Shown: positions 35,644-43,800 of the stretch, in pieces | Position numbering within the stretch: the stretch's first letter is position 1 | Layout of the letters: each line of letters starts with the position of its first letter | Assembly: GCA_020845755.1 (NCBI GenBank) | Contig: JADLFE010000007.1 | Location: 62,001 to 126,000 of the forward strand | Length of the DNA: 64,000 nt | Origin: Phycisphaerales bacterium | GTDB taxonomy: Bacteria; Planctomycetota; Phycisphaerae; Phycisphaerales; UBA1924 | Direction of reading: 5' to 3' | The notes under the pieces: model-generated | Database searches by the model: none | What the model was told of the DNA's origin: nothing | The model's input: only the letters and a program-made list of their open reading frames with translations | Program-made: the position numbers and the translations under genes

Positions 35644-37140
35644 ATGCGCCCGGTTCGGGCCATCATGCTGCGAGTTCACGCGATCTACCGTGCCAGGCCA
35701 CGCCTGGTCATCGCGTTGTGCGCGCTGATCGGCGCGGGTGCCGTCGCCGGGCTGGGATGGTGGAAGTTCCGCGCAAAGCCGCCCGAGATCGTGCCGACGC
35801 CGACACCGGTCGCGACGCAGGAAGCCCCGCTGATCGTGCCGGCGGCGATCCCGGCGCCGCGCCCGACCAAGGTGGTGACGTTCGCCGACGGGTGTGTCAC
35901 GGCGGAGTGCCACGCGATGCGCGGCGCAACGCCGTGGCTGCACACGCCGATCGCCAAGGGCGACTGCGCATCGTGCCACAAGCCCGATTCGGGCGGGCAT
36001 GTCTTCCCGCTGGTGCGCGACAAGGGCGAATTGTGCTCGTCGTGCCACGACACGACATGGCACACGCGCGTGCAGCACGCCGCCATGACGGACAACGCGT
36101 GCCTGGAGTGCCACGACCCGCACGCGGCGCTGACCAACGACCTGCTCCGCGCCAAGACGGTGCGTGAGACGTGCTCGACCTGCCACCCGCGGAGCGAGGG
36201 GCTCGTGACGCACACCCCATACGCGGATGATCGGTGCGAATTGTGCCACGATTCGCACGGATCGGACCGACGTGGCCTGTTGCGGACCGCGACGCTCGAG
36301 GACAATTGTCGCTCGTGCCACCCGGCGACGGTGGACCACACCAAGCAATCGCTCCATTCGCACGCAAAGGTCGAGGGCTCGTGCCTGGCGTGCCACTCGC
36401 CGCACACCGCGCCCCAGAAAGGGATGCTGACGGCGCCGGCGCGCGACTTGTGCGTGTCGTGCCACAAGGACGTGGGCGAAACGATCGCGGGCGCGAAGGT
36501 GTCGCACGACGCGGTGCTCAAGGGCGAGCGGTGCGTGCGCTGCCACGATCCGCACGGCGCGGACCGCGGCAACCTCTTGCGGAGCGACCAGGCGGCGATC
36601 TGCCTGTCGTGCCACAGCAAGGAGGTCAAGGCCGCGGACGGGCGGATGGTCGCGTCGATGTCGGATCTCGCGGATCAGGCGCCGTTGCACGAGGTGAAGG
36701 GGCACCAGGAGTGCGCGGGGTGCCACAGCGTTCACGGCGGGAGCCACGCCCAACTGCTGCGCGGCGTCGCGGAGAAGGTGCCGATGGGCGTGTACGACGC
36801 GGCGAACTTCTCGCTGTGCTTCTCGTGCCACGACCCGGCGCTGGCGACGGACCCGCTGGCGACGCAGTTCCGCGACGGCGATCGCAACCTGCACGCGGTG
36901 CACCTGACCCCCAGCGACGACAAGGTCCGCGGGTGCGCGTCGTGCCACGCCGTGCATTCAGTCGGTGATCCGCGCCTGATCGCCAAGACCATCAACTTCG
37001 AGGGTTCTGGATGGCACATGCCCATGAAGTTCACGCTGCGTGAAGACGGCGGGAGCTGCGGCGGCGCGTGCCACGAGCCGCTGCGCTACAGCCGCCTCCC
37101 GGGCGGGACCGGCGCCAAACTCAAGGGAGGCAAGCCATGA
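35644..37140 (+). CDS. Membrane-anchored 15-heme cytochrome c
   Basis: The 498-residue protein has an N-terminal membrane helix (about residues 21-40, ending GLGWWKF) that may be an uncleaved anchor, a Pro-rich linker, and then thirteen CXXCH motifs framed by a CX4CH (CVTAECH) at the start and a CX3CH (CGGACH) near the end, giving fifteen candidate hemes. Many motifs are followed by 'DPH', 'SPH' or 'SVH', the doubled-CXXCH arrangement of NrfB- and cytochrome c3-like proteins, where the extra His supplies the sixth iron ligand. GGAG lies before the ATG, and its stop overlaps the next ATG. It probably carries electrons from the b/c fusions across the periplasm. Confidence 0.88.
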   Translation: MRPVRAIMLRVHAIYRARPRLVIALCALIGAGAVAGLGWWKFRAKPPEIVPTPTPVATQEAPLIVPAAIPAPRPTKVVTFADGCVTAECHAMRGATPWLHTPIAKGDCASCHKPDSGGHVFPLVRDKGELCSSCHDTTWHTRVQHAAMTDNACLECHDPHAALTNDLLRAKTVRETCSTCHPRSEGLVTHTPYADDRCELCHDSHGSDRRGLLRTATLEDNCRSCHPATVDHTKQSLHSHAKVEGSCLACHSPHTAPQKGMLTAPARDLCVSCHKDVGETIAGAKVSHDAVLKGERCVRCHDPHGADRGNLLRSDQAAICLSCHSKEVKAADGRMVASMSDLADQAPLHEVKGHQECAGCHSVHGGSHAQLLRGVAEKVPMGVYDAANFSLCFSCHDPALATDPLATQFRDGDRNLHAVHLTPSDDKVRGCASCHAVHSVGDPRLIAKTINFEGSGWHMPMKFTLREDGGSCGGACHEPLRYSRLPGGTGAKLKGGKP

Positions 37141-38654
37141 TCGCACGCACGTCGAGGGTTGTTGTGGCGGCGTTGCTCGGCGCGTTGTGGCTGGCGACGC
37201 CCGCGACCGCGCAGATCAAGAATCCCACGCTGGACAAGACGGGCTCGACGGCCCAACCCCCCACCACCGAGACGCCCCGCGAGGGATGCGTCACCGCCGA
37301 ATGCCACCCGGGAATCAAGGACCGCCCCAACCTGCACGGGCCGATCCTGGTGAACGGATGCGACGCGTGTCATCAGTTGACCGATCCGGCCACACACTCA
37401 TTCAAGGCGGCGCGCGACCGCAACGAGACATGCACGCTGTGCCATGCCCCGGAGAAGACCGAAGGGCTCTTCGCACACGAGCCGTTCGCCAAGGGCGACT
37501 GCCTCGGCTGTCACGATCCGCACGGCGGGAACAACCCGCGCTTCCTTCGCGGCGATCGCTACGCCGACTCCTGCGCCGCCTGCCACAAGGACGTCACGGG
37601 CGCGCACGATCGCGTGCACGGACCGGCCTCGATCGGGGCGTGCGGCGCGTGTCACCAGCCGCACATGTCGAAGTATCCCAAACTGCTGAACACGGAGGGG
37701 CGGGACCTGTGCCTGAAGTGCCACGTGCGCGTCGGTATGCAGATCGACACGATGTCGGTGGTTCACGCGCCGGTGCTTGGAGATTGCGGCGTCTGCCATA
37801 GCCCGCACGCGACCGACGAGCCGGGCTTGCTCCTGTCGTCGCCCTCCAAACTCTGCACCGAGTGCCACCAGGACATCGCCCACACACTGGGATCGGCGTC
37901 GACGCAGCACGCCGCGGTAACGACCAAGCGCGGCTGCACCAACTGCCACTTCCCGCACGCCGGCGACAATGTGTCGCTCCTGAAGGACGAGCCCAAGAAC
38001 CTGTGCTTTGAGTGCCACAACCAGCCGATCGCCATGCCCGACGGGAGCAAACTCGTCAACATGAAGAAGGTCATCGAGTCGGGCAAGAGCCTGCACGGCG
38101 CCCTCACGCAGCGCGGGTGCGTCGAGTGCCACGACATCCACGGCGGGGATCACAAGCGCCTGCTCAAGGACGAATACCCCTCCGAGATGTACTACCCGTT
38201 CAGCGAGAACAACTACGCCCTGTGCTTCAGTTGCCACGACCGCCACCTGGTGCTGGACCAGAAAACACACGGCGCGACCGGCTTCCGCAACGGCGACACC
38301 AACCTGCACTTCGTCCACGTCAACCGCGACAAGAAGGGTCGGTCGTGCCGTATCTGCCACGACGCGCACGCCGCGTCGAGCGACAAGCACATCCGCGACG
38401 CGGTGCCGTACGGCCCGGCGGGATGGAAACTCCCGCTGAAGTATCAAACGCTCCCCGAAGGAGGGAGTTGCGGCGGGGCCTGCCACGCGCCGCTGGAGTA
38501 CAACCGTGTCAACCCGATCGTCTACCCGCCCCGCAAGCCGGGTGAGGATTGGAAAGGCGAAGAACTGATCCCGGGCGTTCGAGCCATCCCGCCCGACAAC
38601 GACGGCACCAAACCCGAGCAAGACGCCAAGCCGACAGAGTCTCCGAAGAAGTAA
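37137..38654 (+). CDS. Exported 15-heme cytochrome c, paralogue of the preceding gene
   Basis: The 505-residue protein starts at the ATG overlapping the upstream stop (ATGA). It has a cleavable signal peptide (ending ATAQ), unlike its anchored neighbour. It has thirteen CXXCH motifs plus an initial CX4CH (GCVTAECH) and a terminal CX3CH (GGSCGGACH), the same noncanonical ends as the preceding protein. 'DRHLVLDQKTHGATGFRNGDTNLHFVHV' aligns with the equivalent segment there. The C-terminus is a Lys/Pro-rich tail without hemes. A soluble periplasmic or surface electron carrier is likely. Confidence 0.88.
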   Translation: MIARTSRVVVAALLGALWLATPATAQIKNPTLDKTGSTAQPPTTETPREGCVTAECHPGIKDRPNLHGPILVNGCDACHQLTDPATHSFKAARDRNETCTLCHAPEKTEGLFAHEPFAKGDCLGCHDPHGGNNPRFLRGDRYADSCAACHKDVTGAHDRVHGPASIGACGACHQPHMSKYPKLLNTEGRDLCLKCHVRVGMQIDTMSVVHAPVLGDCGVCHSPHATDEPGLLLSSPSKLCTECHQDIAHTLGSASTQHAAVTTKRGCTNCHFPHAGDNVSLLKDEPKNLCFECHNQPIAMPDGSKLVNMKKVIESGKSLHGALTQRGCVECHDIHGGDHKRLLKDEYPSEMYYPFSENNYALCFSCHDRHLVLDQKTHGATGFRNGDTNLHFVHVNRDKKGRSCRICHDAHAASSDKHIRDAVPYGPAGWKLPLKYQTLPEGGSCGGACHAPLEYNRVNPIVYPPRKPGEDWKGEELIPGVRAIPPDNDGTKPEQDAKPTESPKK

Positions 38655-38698
38655 TCCACACCAAACGCGGCCAGGCCGCGAGCACGAAGGAGTGTCCA

Positions 38699-39787
38699 AT
38701 GAGTTCTCAGAATCCCATGTCCCGGATCATCGCGGCCGCGATGCTCAGCGTCTCGTTGACATTGGCGGCATCCGCCGACGATCTGCGGAACGTGAAACGG
38801 GGTGAGATGGTTCCGGCCTGCAAACTGGCGGCGATCGACGGGAGCGTGATCGACAGCGACGCCCTCAAGGGCTCGGTCATCGTGTACGTGTGCCTGTCGG
38901 CGGAGCAGAAGCGGTCCGAACTGGCCGCGATCGATTCGCAGGCGGTGGTCGCGGCGATGAACGGCGAACCGGTGAAGTTGGTTCATCTCACGGCGGACGT
39001 CGTTCAGCGTGCGTACTTCGAGAAACTACGCTCGGAAAAGAACATCAGCGCGAGCCTGGCGTTCGACGCCGACCGCGAGTTCTACGGAAAACTCGGGCTG
39101 ATTGCCTTCCCCACCACGGTCATCGTGAACAAGGACGGCAAGCTCGACAACGCGATCTCGCTCCACGGCAACGATTACAAGACGCTGCTTGACGCCCACA
39201 TCCGCCACGCCCTCGGCAAGATCGACGACAAGCAACTCAAGGAAATGCTCTCAGTCAAGCCGGCCGAAAAGTCATCACCCAAGACCGCCGCGTCGGCGCA
39301 CCGCTCTCTCGCCCGCCTCATGCGTGAGAAGGGCCAACTCGATCAGGCCAAGGCCGAACTCAAGAAGGGCCTTGAGATCAACAACGACGATCGCGAGGCG
39401 ATGCTCGATCTTGCGGAACTCTCGATCATTACCAAGGATTATGACGGTGCCGACGCGATGACCGACAAGGTGCTGGCGATCCAGTCCGATCACCGGCGCG
39501 CCAAGCAGATCAAGGGCGCAACCCTGTTCAATCGCGGCAAACTCGACGAGGCCGAGAAACTGCTCACCGAGGCGCTGGACCTGAACCCGAGCCCCGAACT
39601 CTGCCACTACTACCTCGGCGAGATCTGCGAGCAGCGCGGGCAGAAGGACCAGGCGCTCACGCACTATCGCGAGGCCCTCAAGCACTTCGTCCACGACAAG
39701 CCGCCGGCGGGCGTGACGGGTCCGGCGGAAAATCCCGCTGAAAAGCCGAGCGAAAAGCCCGCCGAGAAGCCCGTTGAGAAGAAGTGA
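38699..39787 (+). CDS. Exported thioredoxin-fold/TPR protein without CXXC
   Basis: The 362-residue protein has a signal peptide (ending AASADD). The next 140 residues have a redoxin pattern like TlpA/ResA ('RGEMVPACKLAAIDGSVIDSDALKGSVIVYV', then the cis-Pro strand 'LIAFPTTVIVNKDG'). Where TlpA proteins have CXXC, this protein has 'VCLSAEQ', so it retains a single Cys. About three TPR units follow (from residue 200), then a Glu/Lys/Pro repeat tail. AAGGAG lies six bases before the ATG. Being last in the cytochrome operon, it may act as a chaperone for apocytochromes or heme ligation. That role is inferred. Confidence 0.8.
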   Translation: MSSQNPMSRIIAAAMLSVSLTLAASADDLRNVKRGEMVPACKLAAIDGSVIDSDALKGSVIVYVCLSAEQKRSELAAIDSQAVVAAMNGEPVKLVHLTADVVQRAYFEKLRSEKNISASLAFDADREFYGKLGLIAFPTTVIVNKDGKLDNAISLHGNDYKTLLDAHIRHALGKIDDKQLKEMLSVKPAEKSSPKTAASAHRSLARLMREKGQLDQAKAELKKGLEINNDDREAMLDLAELSIITKDYDGADAMTDKVLAIQSDHRRAKQIKGATLFNRGKLDEAEKLLTEALDLNPSPELCHYYLGEICEQRGQKDQALTHYREALKHFVHDKPPAGVTGPAENPAEKPSEKPAEKPVEKK

Positions 39788-39804
39788 TCGAGATGGAATG
39801 AGCC

Positions 39805-39834
39805 GGGCTCGGGCGCTCAAGCGTCGGGCCCTTT
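39805..39834 (+). terminator. Terminator of the cytochrome operon
   Basis: GGGCTCGGGCGCT pairs with AGCGTCGGGCCC (one bulged G, two G-T pairs) and is followed by TTTG, 18 bases after the last stop codon of the operon. Confidence 0.55.
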
Positions 39835-39844
39835 GATAGCGAGA

Positions 39845-40030
39845 GAGTCCGGGCGGCGCATCTGGAGCGCCGCATCAGGACCGGACTCACGAGACACACG
39901 CCCGCGTCGGAGAGACGCGGGGCCCCGGGAGGCGCCCGCTTGAGCGGCGCGAGATTGGTTTGGGGCGAACGGCGTTTTCTCTCCAAGGCCGCACGTATCC
40001 CTTGCGGGAGCGTGCGGCTTTCTTGATTTT
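39845..40030 (+). ncRNA. Candidate structured small RNA with four hairpins and its own terminator
   Basis: Four stems lie in a row in a noncoding gap. Stem 1 (39845-39888) has an outer GAGTCCGG/CCGGACTC and an inner GCGGCGC/GCGCCGC, with loop ATCTGGA and bulge ATCAGGA. Stem 2 (39901-39921) is CCCGCGTC/GACGCGGG with loop GGAGA. Stem 3 (39932-39950) is weaker. Stem 4 (39988-40018) is GCCGCACG/CGTGCGGC followed by TTTCTTGATTTT, a good Rho-independent terminator. Exposed GGA trinucleotides in three loops or bulges resemble CsrA sites. The 5' end and any promoter are not certain, and it may be part of the cytochrome 3' region. Confidence 0.35.
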
Positions 40031-40060
40031 GAGGTGGGCGGGGCACGGCGCAGGATTGAA

Positions 40061-41563
40061 CTACTTTGGCGGCGGGGCCTCGGCGGTCTCCGGCGTCATG
40101 TCGCCGGCGCGTTCCTTGACGTGCGCGAGGGTCTCGGTCATGGACTTGAAGACGTCGGCATAGGCCGGATCATCCGCGACGTTATGAAGTTCGTGTGGGT
40201 CGTTCTGCAGGTCGTAAAACTCCCAGGCGTGAACCTCGGAATAGAAGCGGATGATCTTGTAGCGGTCGGTGCGCACGCCGTAGTGGGCCGCCACGTGGTG
40301 CTCAGTGCCCTCTTCGTAGTAGTGATAGAAGATCGAATCGCGAGGCCAATCGGCGTGGTCGCCCTCCAGCAGCGGACGGAACGACATACCCTGCATGGAG
40401 GGCGGCGGCGCGACGCCGGCGTAGTCGAGAAACGTCTCGGCAAAGTCGATGTTCTGCACGAAGCGATCGCAGACGGCGCCCGGCTTGATGTGCCCGGGGT
40501 ATCGAACCAGCAGCGGCATGTGGAGCGACTGCTCGTACATCCATCGCTTGTCGAACCAGCCGTGCTCGCCGAGGTAGAAACCCTGATCGGACGTGTAGAT
40601 CACGATGGTGTTGTCGCTGAGGTTGTGCGCGTCGAGGTAGTCGAGCAGCCGCCCGACGTTGTCGTCGACCGACGCGATGCAGCGAAGATAGTCCTTGAGG
40701 AACCGCTCGTACTTCCAGTGCTTGACCTCCGCGGGCGTAAGACCCGGCGGCGGAGTTTGCTTCACGTCGGTCTTCGTGAGGTCCTCGATCGCCATCTTCT
40801 GGCGACGCGCCGCGTCCGAGCGCGTGACATAGTCGTCGTTGAACGTCGGCGGCTCGGGAATGTCGGCATCCTCGTACATCGCGGCGTGCTTTTCGTCGGG
40901 CTCCCACGGACGGTGCGGCGCCTTGTGATGGCACATCAGCATGAACGGCTTGGACGCGTCGCGGTGCTCGAGCCATTCGATGCACTTGTCGGTGATGATG
41001 TCAGTGACGTAGCCAGGAAACTTGGTCTTGGCGCCGGGTGTGAGGAAGACCGGGTTGTGGTACACACCCTGCTCGGGGAGGATGTCCCAGAAATCAAACT
41101 CGGAGGGATCGCGGTGCAGATGCCACTTCCCCACGATCCCCGTCTGGTAGCCCGCCTGGCGGAGCAGCGTCGGAAACGTGAGTTTGGCCGGGTCGAGGCG
41201 TGTGGAGAGATCGATCACTCCGTTGCGGCAGCTGTATGAGCCGGTCATGATCGCGGCGCGGCTGGGCGCGCACAGCGAGTTCTCGCAGACGCAGTTGGTG
41301 AAGCGCATGCCGCCCGTGGCGATTCGATCGATGTTGGGCGTGGTGTTGATCGTCGAGGCGTAGGCGCCGATGGCCTGCAGCGCGTGATCGTCGGCCATGA
41401 TGTAGAGAATGTTGGGACGGGCCTGGGCGTGGGGCGCGGATGGGTCGCTCGATTGGGCGGACACCATGTGAGCGCCGAGGACAGCGGCGACTGCAAGCCC
41501 GAGCCGTCGGAGATTGATCGGCCATGTCGCTTGAGGGGTGTGATCGGTGGGATGTGGTGTCAC
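40061..41563 (-). CDS. Secreted sulfatase (formylglycine-dependent)
   Basis: The 500-residue protein starts at a GTG at 41563, giving a signal peptide 'INLRRLGLAVAAVLGAH' ending VSAQS; the longer open frame would run into tRNA-Asp. 'RPNILYIMADDH' supplies metal-binding Asp residues, and 'CAPSRAAIMTGSY' is the CxPSR motif whose Cys becomes formylglycine. 'TSDQGFYLGEHGWFDKRWMYEQSLHMPLLV' (key D-Q-G, H-G, K-R) and a DUF4976-like tail resemble planctomycete sulfatases close to choline or iduronate sulfatases. It hydrolyses sulfate esters, probably of algal or marine polysaccharides. Transcribed in the opposite direction to the cytochrome operon. Confidence 0.92.
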   Translation of the reverse strand: MTPHPTDHTPQATWPINLRRLGLAVAAVLGAHMVSAQSSDPSAPHAQARPNILYIMADDHALQAIGAYASTINTTPNIDRIATGGMRFTNCVCENSLCAPSRAAIMTGSYSCRNGVIDLSTRLDPAKLTFPTLLRQAGYQTGIVGKWHLHRDPSEFDFWDILPEQGVYHNPVFLTPGAKTKFPGYVTDIITDKCIEWLEHRDASKPFMLMCHHKAPHRPWEPDEKHAAMYEDADIPEPPTFNDDYVTRSDAARRQKMAIEDLTKTDVKQTPPPGLTPAEVKHWKYERFLKDYLRCIASVDDNVGRLLDYLDAHNLSDNTIVIYTSDQGFYLGEHGWFDKRWMYEQSLHMPLLVRYPGHIKPGAVCDRFVQNIDFAETFLDYAGVAPPPSMQGMSFRPLLEGDHADWPRDSIFYHYYEEGTEHHVAAHYGVRTDRYKIIRFYSEVHAWEFYDLQNDPHELHNVADDPAYADVFKSMTETLAHVKERAGDMTPETAEAPPPK

Positions 41564-41709
41564 GCCATCGAGTCTAATGCGATGTGGCCACCCGCGTTCG
41601 ACCCGCTGCCAAGCCAGCAAGTCTCGAAAACACTTCCAGCAGTAGGTCCAGCAACCGCCGGGCGAATCGTGGCAACTCAGGGCGACTTGGCGCGAGGGTG
41701 GAGAAACAG

Positions 41710-41740
41710 AAACGGCCCTGGCGTGTTGCCAGAGCCGTTT
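41710..41740 (-). terminator. Terminator downstream of tRNA-Asp
   Basis: AAACGGCTCTGGC pairs with GCCAGGGCCGTTT (one G-T pair) around an AACAC loop on the minus strand, seven bases after the tRNA, followed by CTGTTTC. Confidence 0.7.
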
Positions 41741-41746
41741 TTCAAG

Positions 41747-41820
<74 letters not shown>

Positions 41821-41865
41821 TTCGACTTGTCACCCACCCCGGTTTCCCGGCGTGGGCAGAGAGTA

Positions 41866-41893
41866 AACGTAGACCGCTCCCGGCGTCTGTCAA
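41866..41893 (-). promoter_or_regulatory. Predicted promoter of tRNA-Asp
   Basis: On the minus strand a perfect TTGACA (41888-41893) is followed after 16 bases by TACGTT (41866-41871), giving a start about 40 bases before the mature tRNA. The rest of the 344-base gap up to the beta-helix gene holds nothing I can recognise. Confidence 0.45.
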
Positions 41894-42164
41894 GTGCCCG
41901 AGGGGGTGCGGAATCAACCTCCAGCGGCACAGGCCTCACCGCCGGACTCATCTCCACCTCCTATCGGGACTTGGCCCGATCGCAGCGACCCCATGGCGGC
42001 CATGCACGACGACCGAGAATCCGCCAGCGTCTTGCCGGCCTGGGCACGGTCCGCGGGCTCGCCTGCTCGTCGAAAACCACGCCACGGCGAGCGGCGTCAC
42101 GGACCGGCATGTACCTCGGCATCATCGGTCGGCCGCGATCGGGCCCGCGCGAGGGCGGGCGAGT

Positions 42165-43214
42165 TCAGTAGCTGAAGTTCGCGTTCGGATCAGTGGAACC
42201 CGGGGCGGTGCCGCCGCTATCGCCCGAAACGGCACCGGCGGTCGTGGCGTTCACAACGAGGATGACGTTGCCGGCGACGACATCCCAGTTTGCGAAGAAG
42301 CTGCCCGTGCTGGTGTTACGAACGATGATGTTCCCTGCCAAATCCACGTCGATGCCGCGGCCGTTCGATATGCAGGTGTTCGCTTCGATCCGATTGTCAG
42401 AATTGCTGACGAAGATGCCCGCGGCTGTGTTGAACGCGCAGTTGTTCCGGGCGACCAGCGTGCCGCGGTGCACATAGATGCCGCTGCCGATGTTCTCCGA
42501 CGATACACAATCGAAGATCGATGAATATCCGTTGTTGTTCGATCGAATCCCGTTCCCTCCGTTCGAGTGGGCTTCGCAGCGGCTCACCACGCTCAGCGCC
42601 CCGACAAAGAACCCATCCCCGATGTTCGACGAGGCCACGCAGTTCTCGATCACGCATTCGGCGTACACGTCAAACCCATTCGCGCCGTTGCCGCTGGCGA
42701 CGCAATCCTTCACGAGTGACTGACGTTCCAGCGAGATGCCGTCACCCGTATTGGTCGACGCGGTGATTCCCTGGATCCTCACGTCACGGGCCATCGGGGA
42801 ATAGAAATCGATCCCGCCATCTCCCCAACTCCGAATCACGCCGTTCAGGATGGTCACACCGGTGACGCTGACGCTCGCGCCGATGCCGTCGAGCGAACTC
42901 GCGACTCCGATGAGCGCGAAGCCGTTCAGATCGATGGTGACATTGCTCGATGCGACCTCGATCCCGCGCTTCCCGCTCACGCCTGTGACGCTCCCCGTCA
43001 GGTAGTACGAGCCCGGCTGGGTGATCTTGAAGAGGCTGTCCGCGTCGCCGGGCGTATTGGCCGCGTTGATCGCGATCCGAGGCTCGACCTCGGTCAGCGT
43101 CTTGTAAGTGGAACTCACCGCGCCCGCCGGGGGATTGAGCGGACCAGCGAACAGGATCACCGCACCGCCCGCGAGCCCGACAACCACCGCCGACACGATC
43201 GAAACGCGCTTCAT
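42165..43214 (-). CDS. Exported right-handed parallel beta-helix protein
   Basis: The 349-residue protein starts at the ATG at 43214 (GAGGGAG seven bases upstream) with a signal peptide or anchor (VVVGLAGGAVILFAG). 'ITQPGSYYLTGSVTG', 'IDLNGFALIG' and repeated units such as 'NTGDGISLERQSLVKDCVASGNGANGFDVY' (pattern N..GDGI...S.V..C.AS.N) build a beta-helix of the type annotated as right-handed parallel beta-helix repeat. The C-terminus is low complexity (GGTAPGSTDPNANFSY). Many planctomycetes carry dozens of such exported proteins, possibly for polysaccharide binding. No catalytic residues are evident. Confidence 0.85.
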   Translation of the reverse strand: MKRVSIVSAVVVGLAGGAVILFAGPLNPPAGAVSSTYKTLTEVEPRIAINAANTPGDADSLFKITQPGSYYLTGSVTGVSGKRGIEVASSNVTIDLNGFALIGVASSLDGIGASVSVTGVTILNGVIRSWGDGGIDFYSPMARDVRIQGITASTNTGDGISLERQSLVKDCVASGNGANGFDVYAECVIENCVASSNIGDGFFVGALSVVSRCEAHSNGGNGIRSNNNGYSSIFDCVSSENIGSGIYVHRGTLVARNNCAFNTAAGIFVSNSDNRIEANTCISNGRGIDVDLAGNIIVRNTSTGSFFANWDVVAGNVILVVNATTAGAVSGDSGGTAPGSTDPNANFSY

Positions 43215-43462
43215 CGCATAACTCCCTCTGAATTTGATCGCGGCACTCGCCGCAAGGTTACAGTGTACCATTCAATCCTATTTTGCCGCAGTCCCATCGG
43301 ACAGAATGCACAGCAACCGCTCAGGGTTTGCTTGGAGCGTCTGCTTCCGAGGTGTTTCGGGGTGATGGTGCCGGGAGTACTCCCGACCGGCGGTTCTTAT
43401 GGGACGCGAGGCGGGCGCGCGGTCATAGTTCCGAGACTCTCCTGACTTCGCGCGAAGGGATT

Positions 43463-43496
43463 CAAAAGCAACACCGCCCGCGTTTCCACGGGCGGC
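43463..43496 (-). terminator. Terminator of the coiled-coil gene pair
   Basis: On the minus strand a CG-rich hairpin (GCCGCCCGTG / CGCGGGCGGTG, GAAA loop) is followed by TTGCTTTTGAA. It lies in the 354-base gap between the beta-helix gene and the small membrane protein gene; otherwise that gap contains nothing recognisable. Confidence 0.6.
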
Positions 43497-43568
43497 GAAT
43501 GGCGTACTTGATTCGTGATTCAGATCGTTGCCTGTGACCGCGCCGGTATGGGCAGGCGGGAGATCTGG

Positions 43569-43778
43569 TTACTGAGCCGCCTTGGCAATCTCGATCTGGC
43601 CGACGGTCTGCGGCTCGAACGGATTGCCGCCCTTGCCGACGTGGCTGGCGGCCTGCCACATGATCGCGCATGCGGCAACGAGGAACGCGACGGCGATGAA
43701 CGCCATGGCGGTGAAGATGTCGGGCGATGCGGCGCGCTTGGCGCGGCCCCCCGGAAGCTGCATCCCGAACTGACTCAT
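43569..43778 (-). CDS. Small single-pass membrane protein, unknown function
   Basis: The 69-residue protein has one membrane helix at residues 22-42 (IFTAMAFIAVAFLVAACAIMW), a basic N-terminus and a short polar tail. AAAGGAG lies seven bases before the ATG. It follows the coiled-coil gene by 22 bases on the same strand and is followed by a terminator, so the two are probably one operon. No family is recognised. Confidence 0.75.
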   Translation of the reverse strand: MSQFGMQLPGGRAKRAASPDIFTAMAFIAVAFLVAACAIMWQAASHVGKGGNPFEPQTVGQIEIAKAAQ

Positions 43779-43800
43779 CGAGATCTCCTTTCCAAGGGAC

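Noticed and set aside
33805-36957. 1050-residue open frame on the minus strand across two cytochrome genes
   Set aside because: It is Arg/His/Val-rich and spans two real genes and their junction; the plus-strand CXXCH series is unambiguous.
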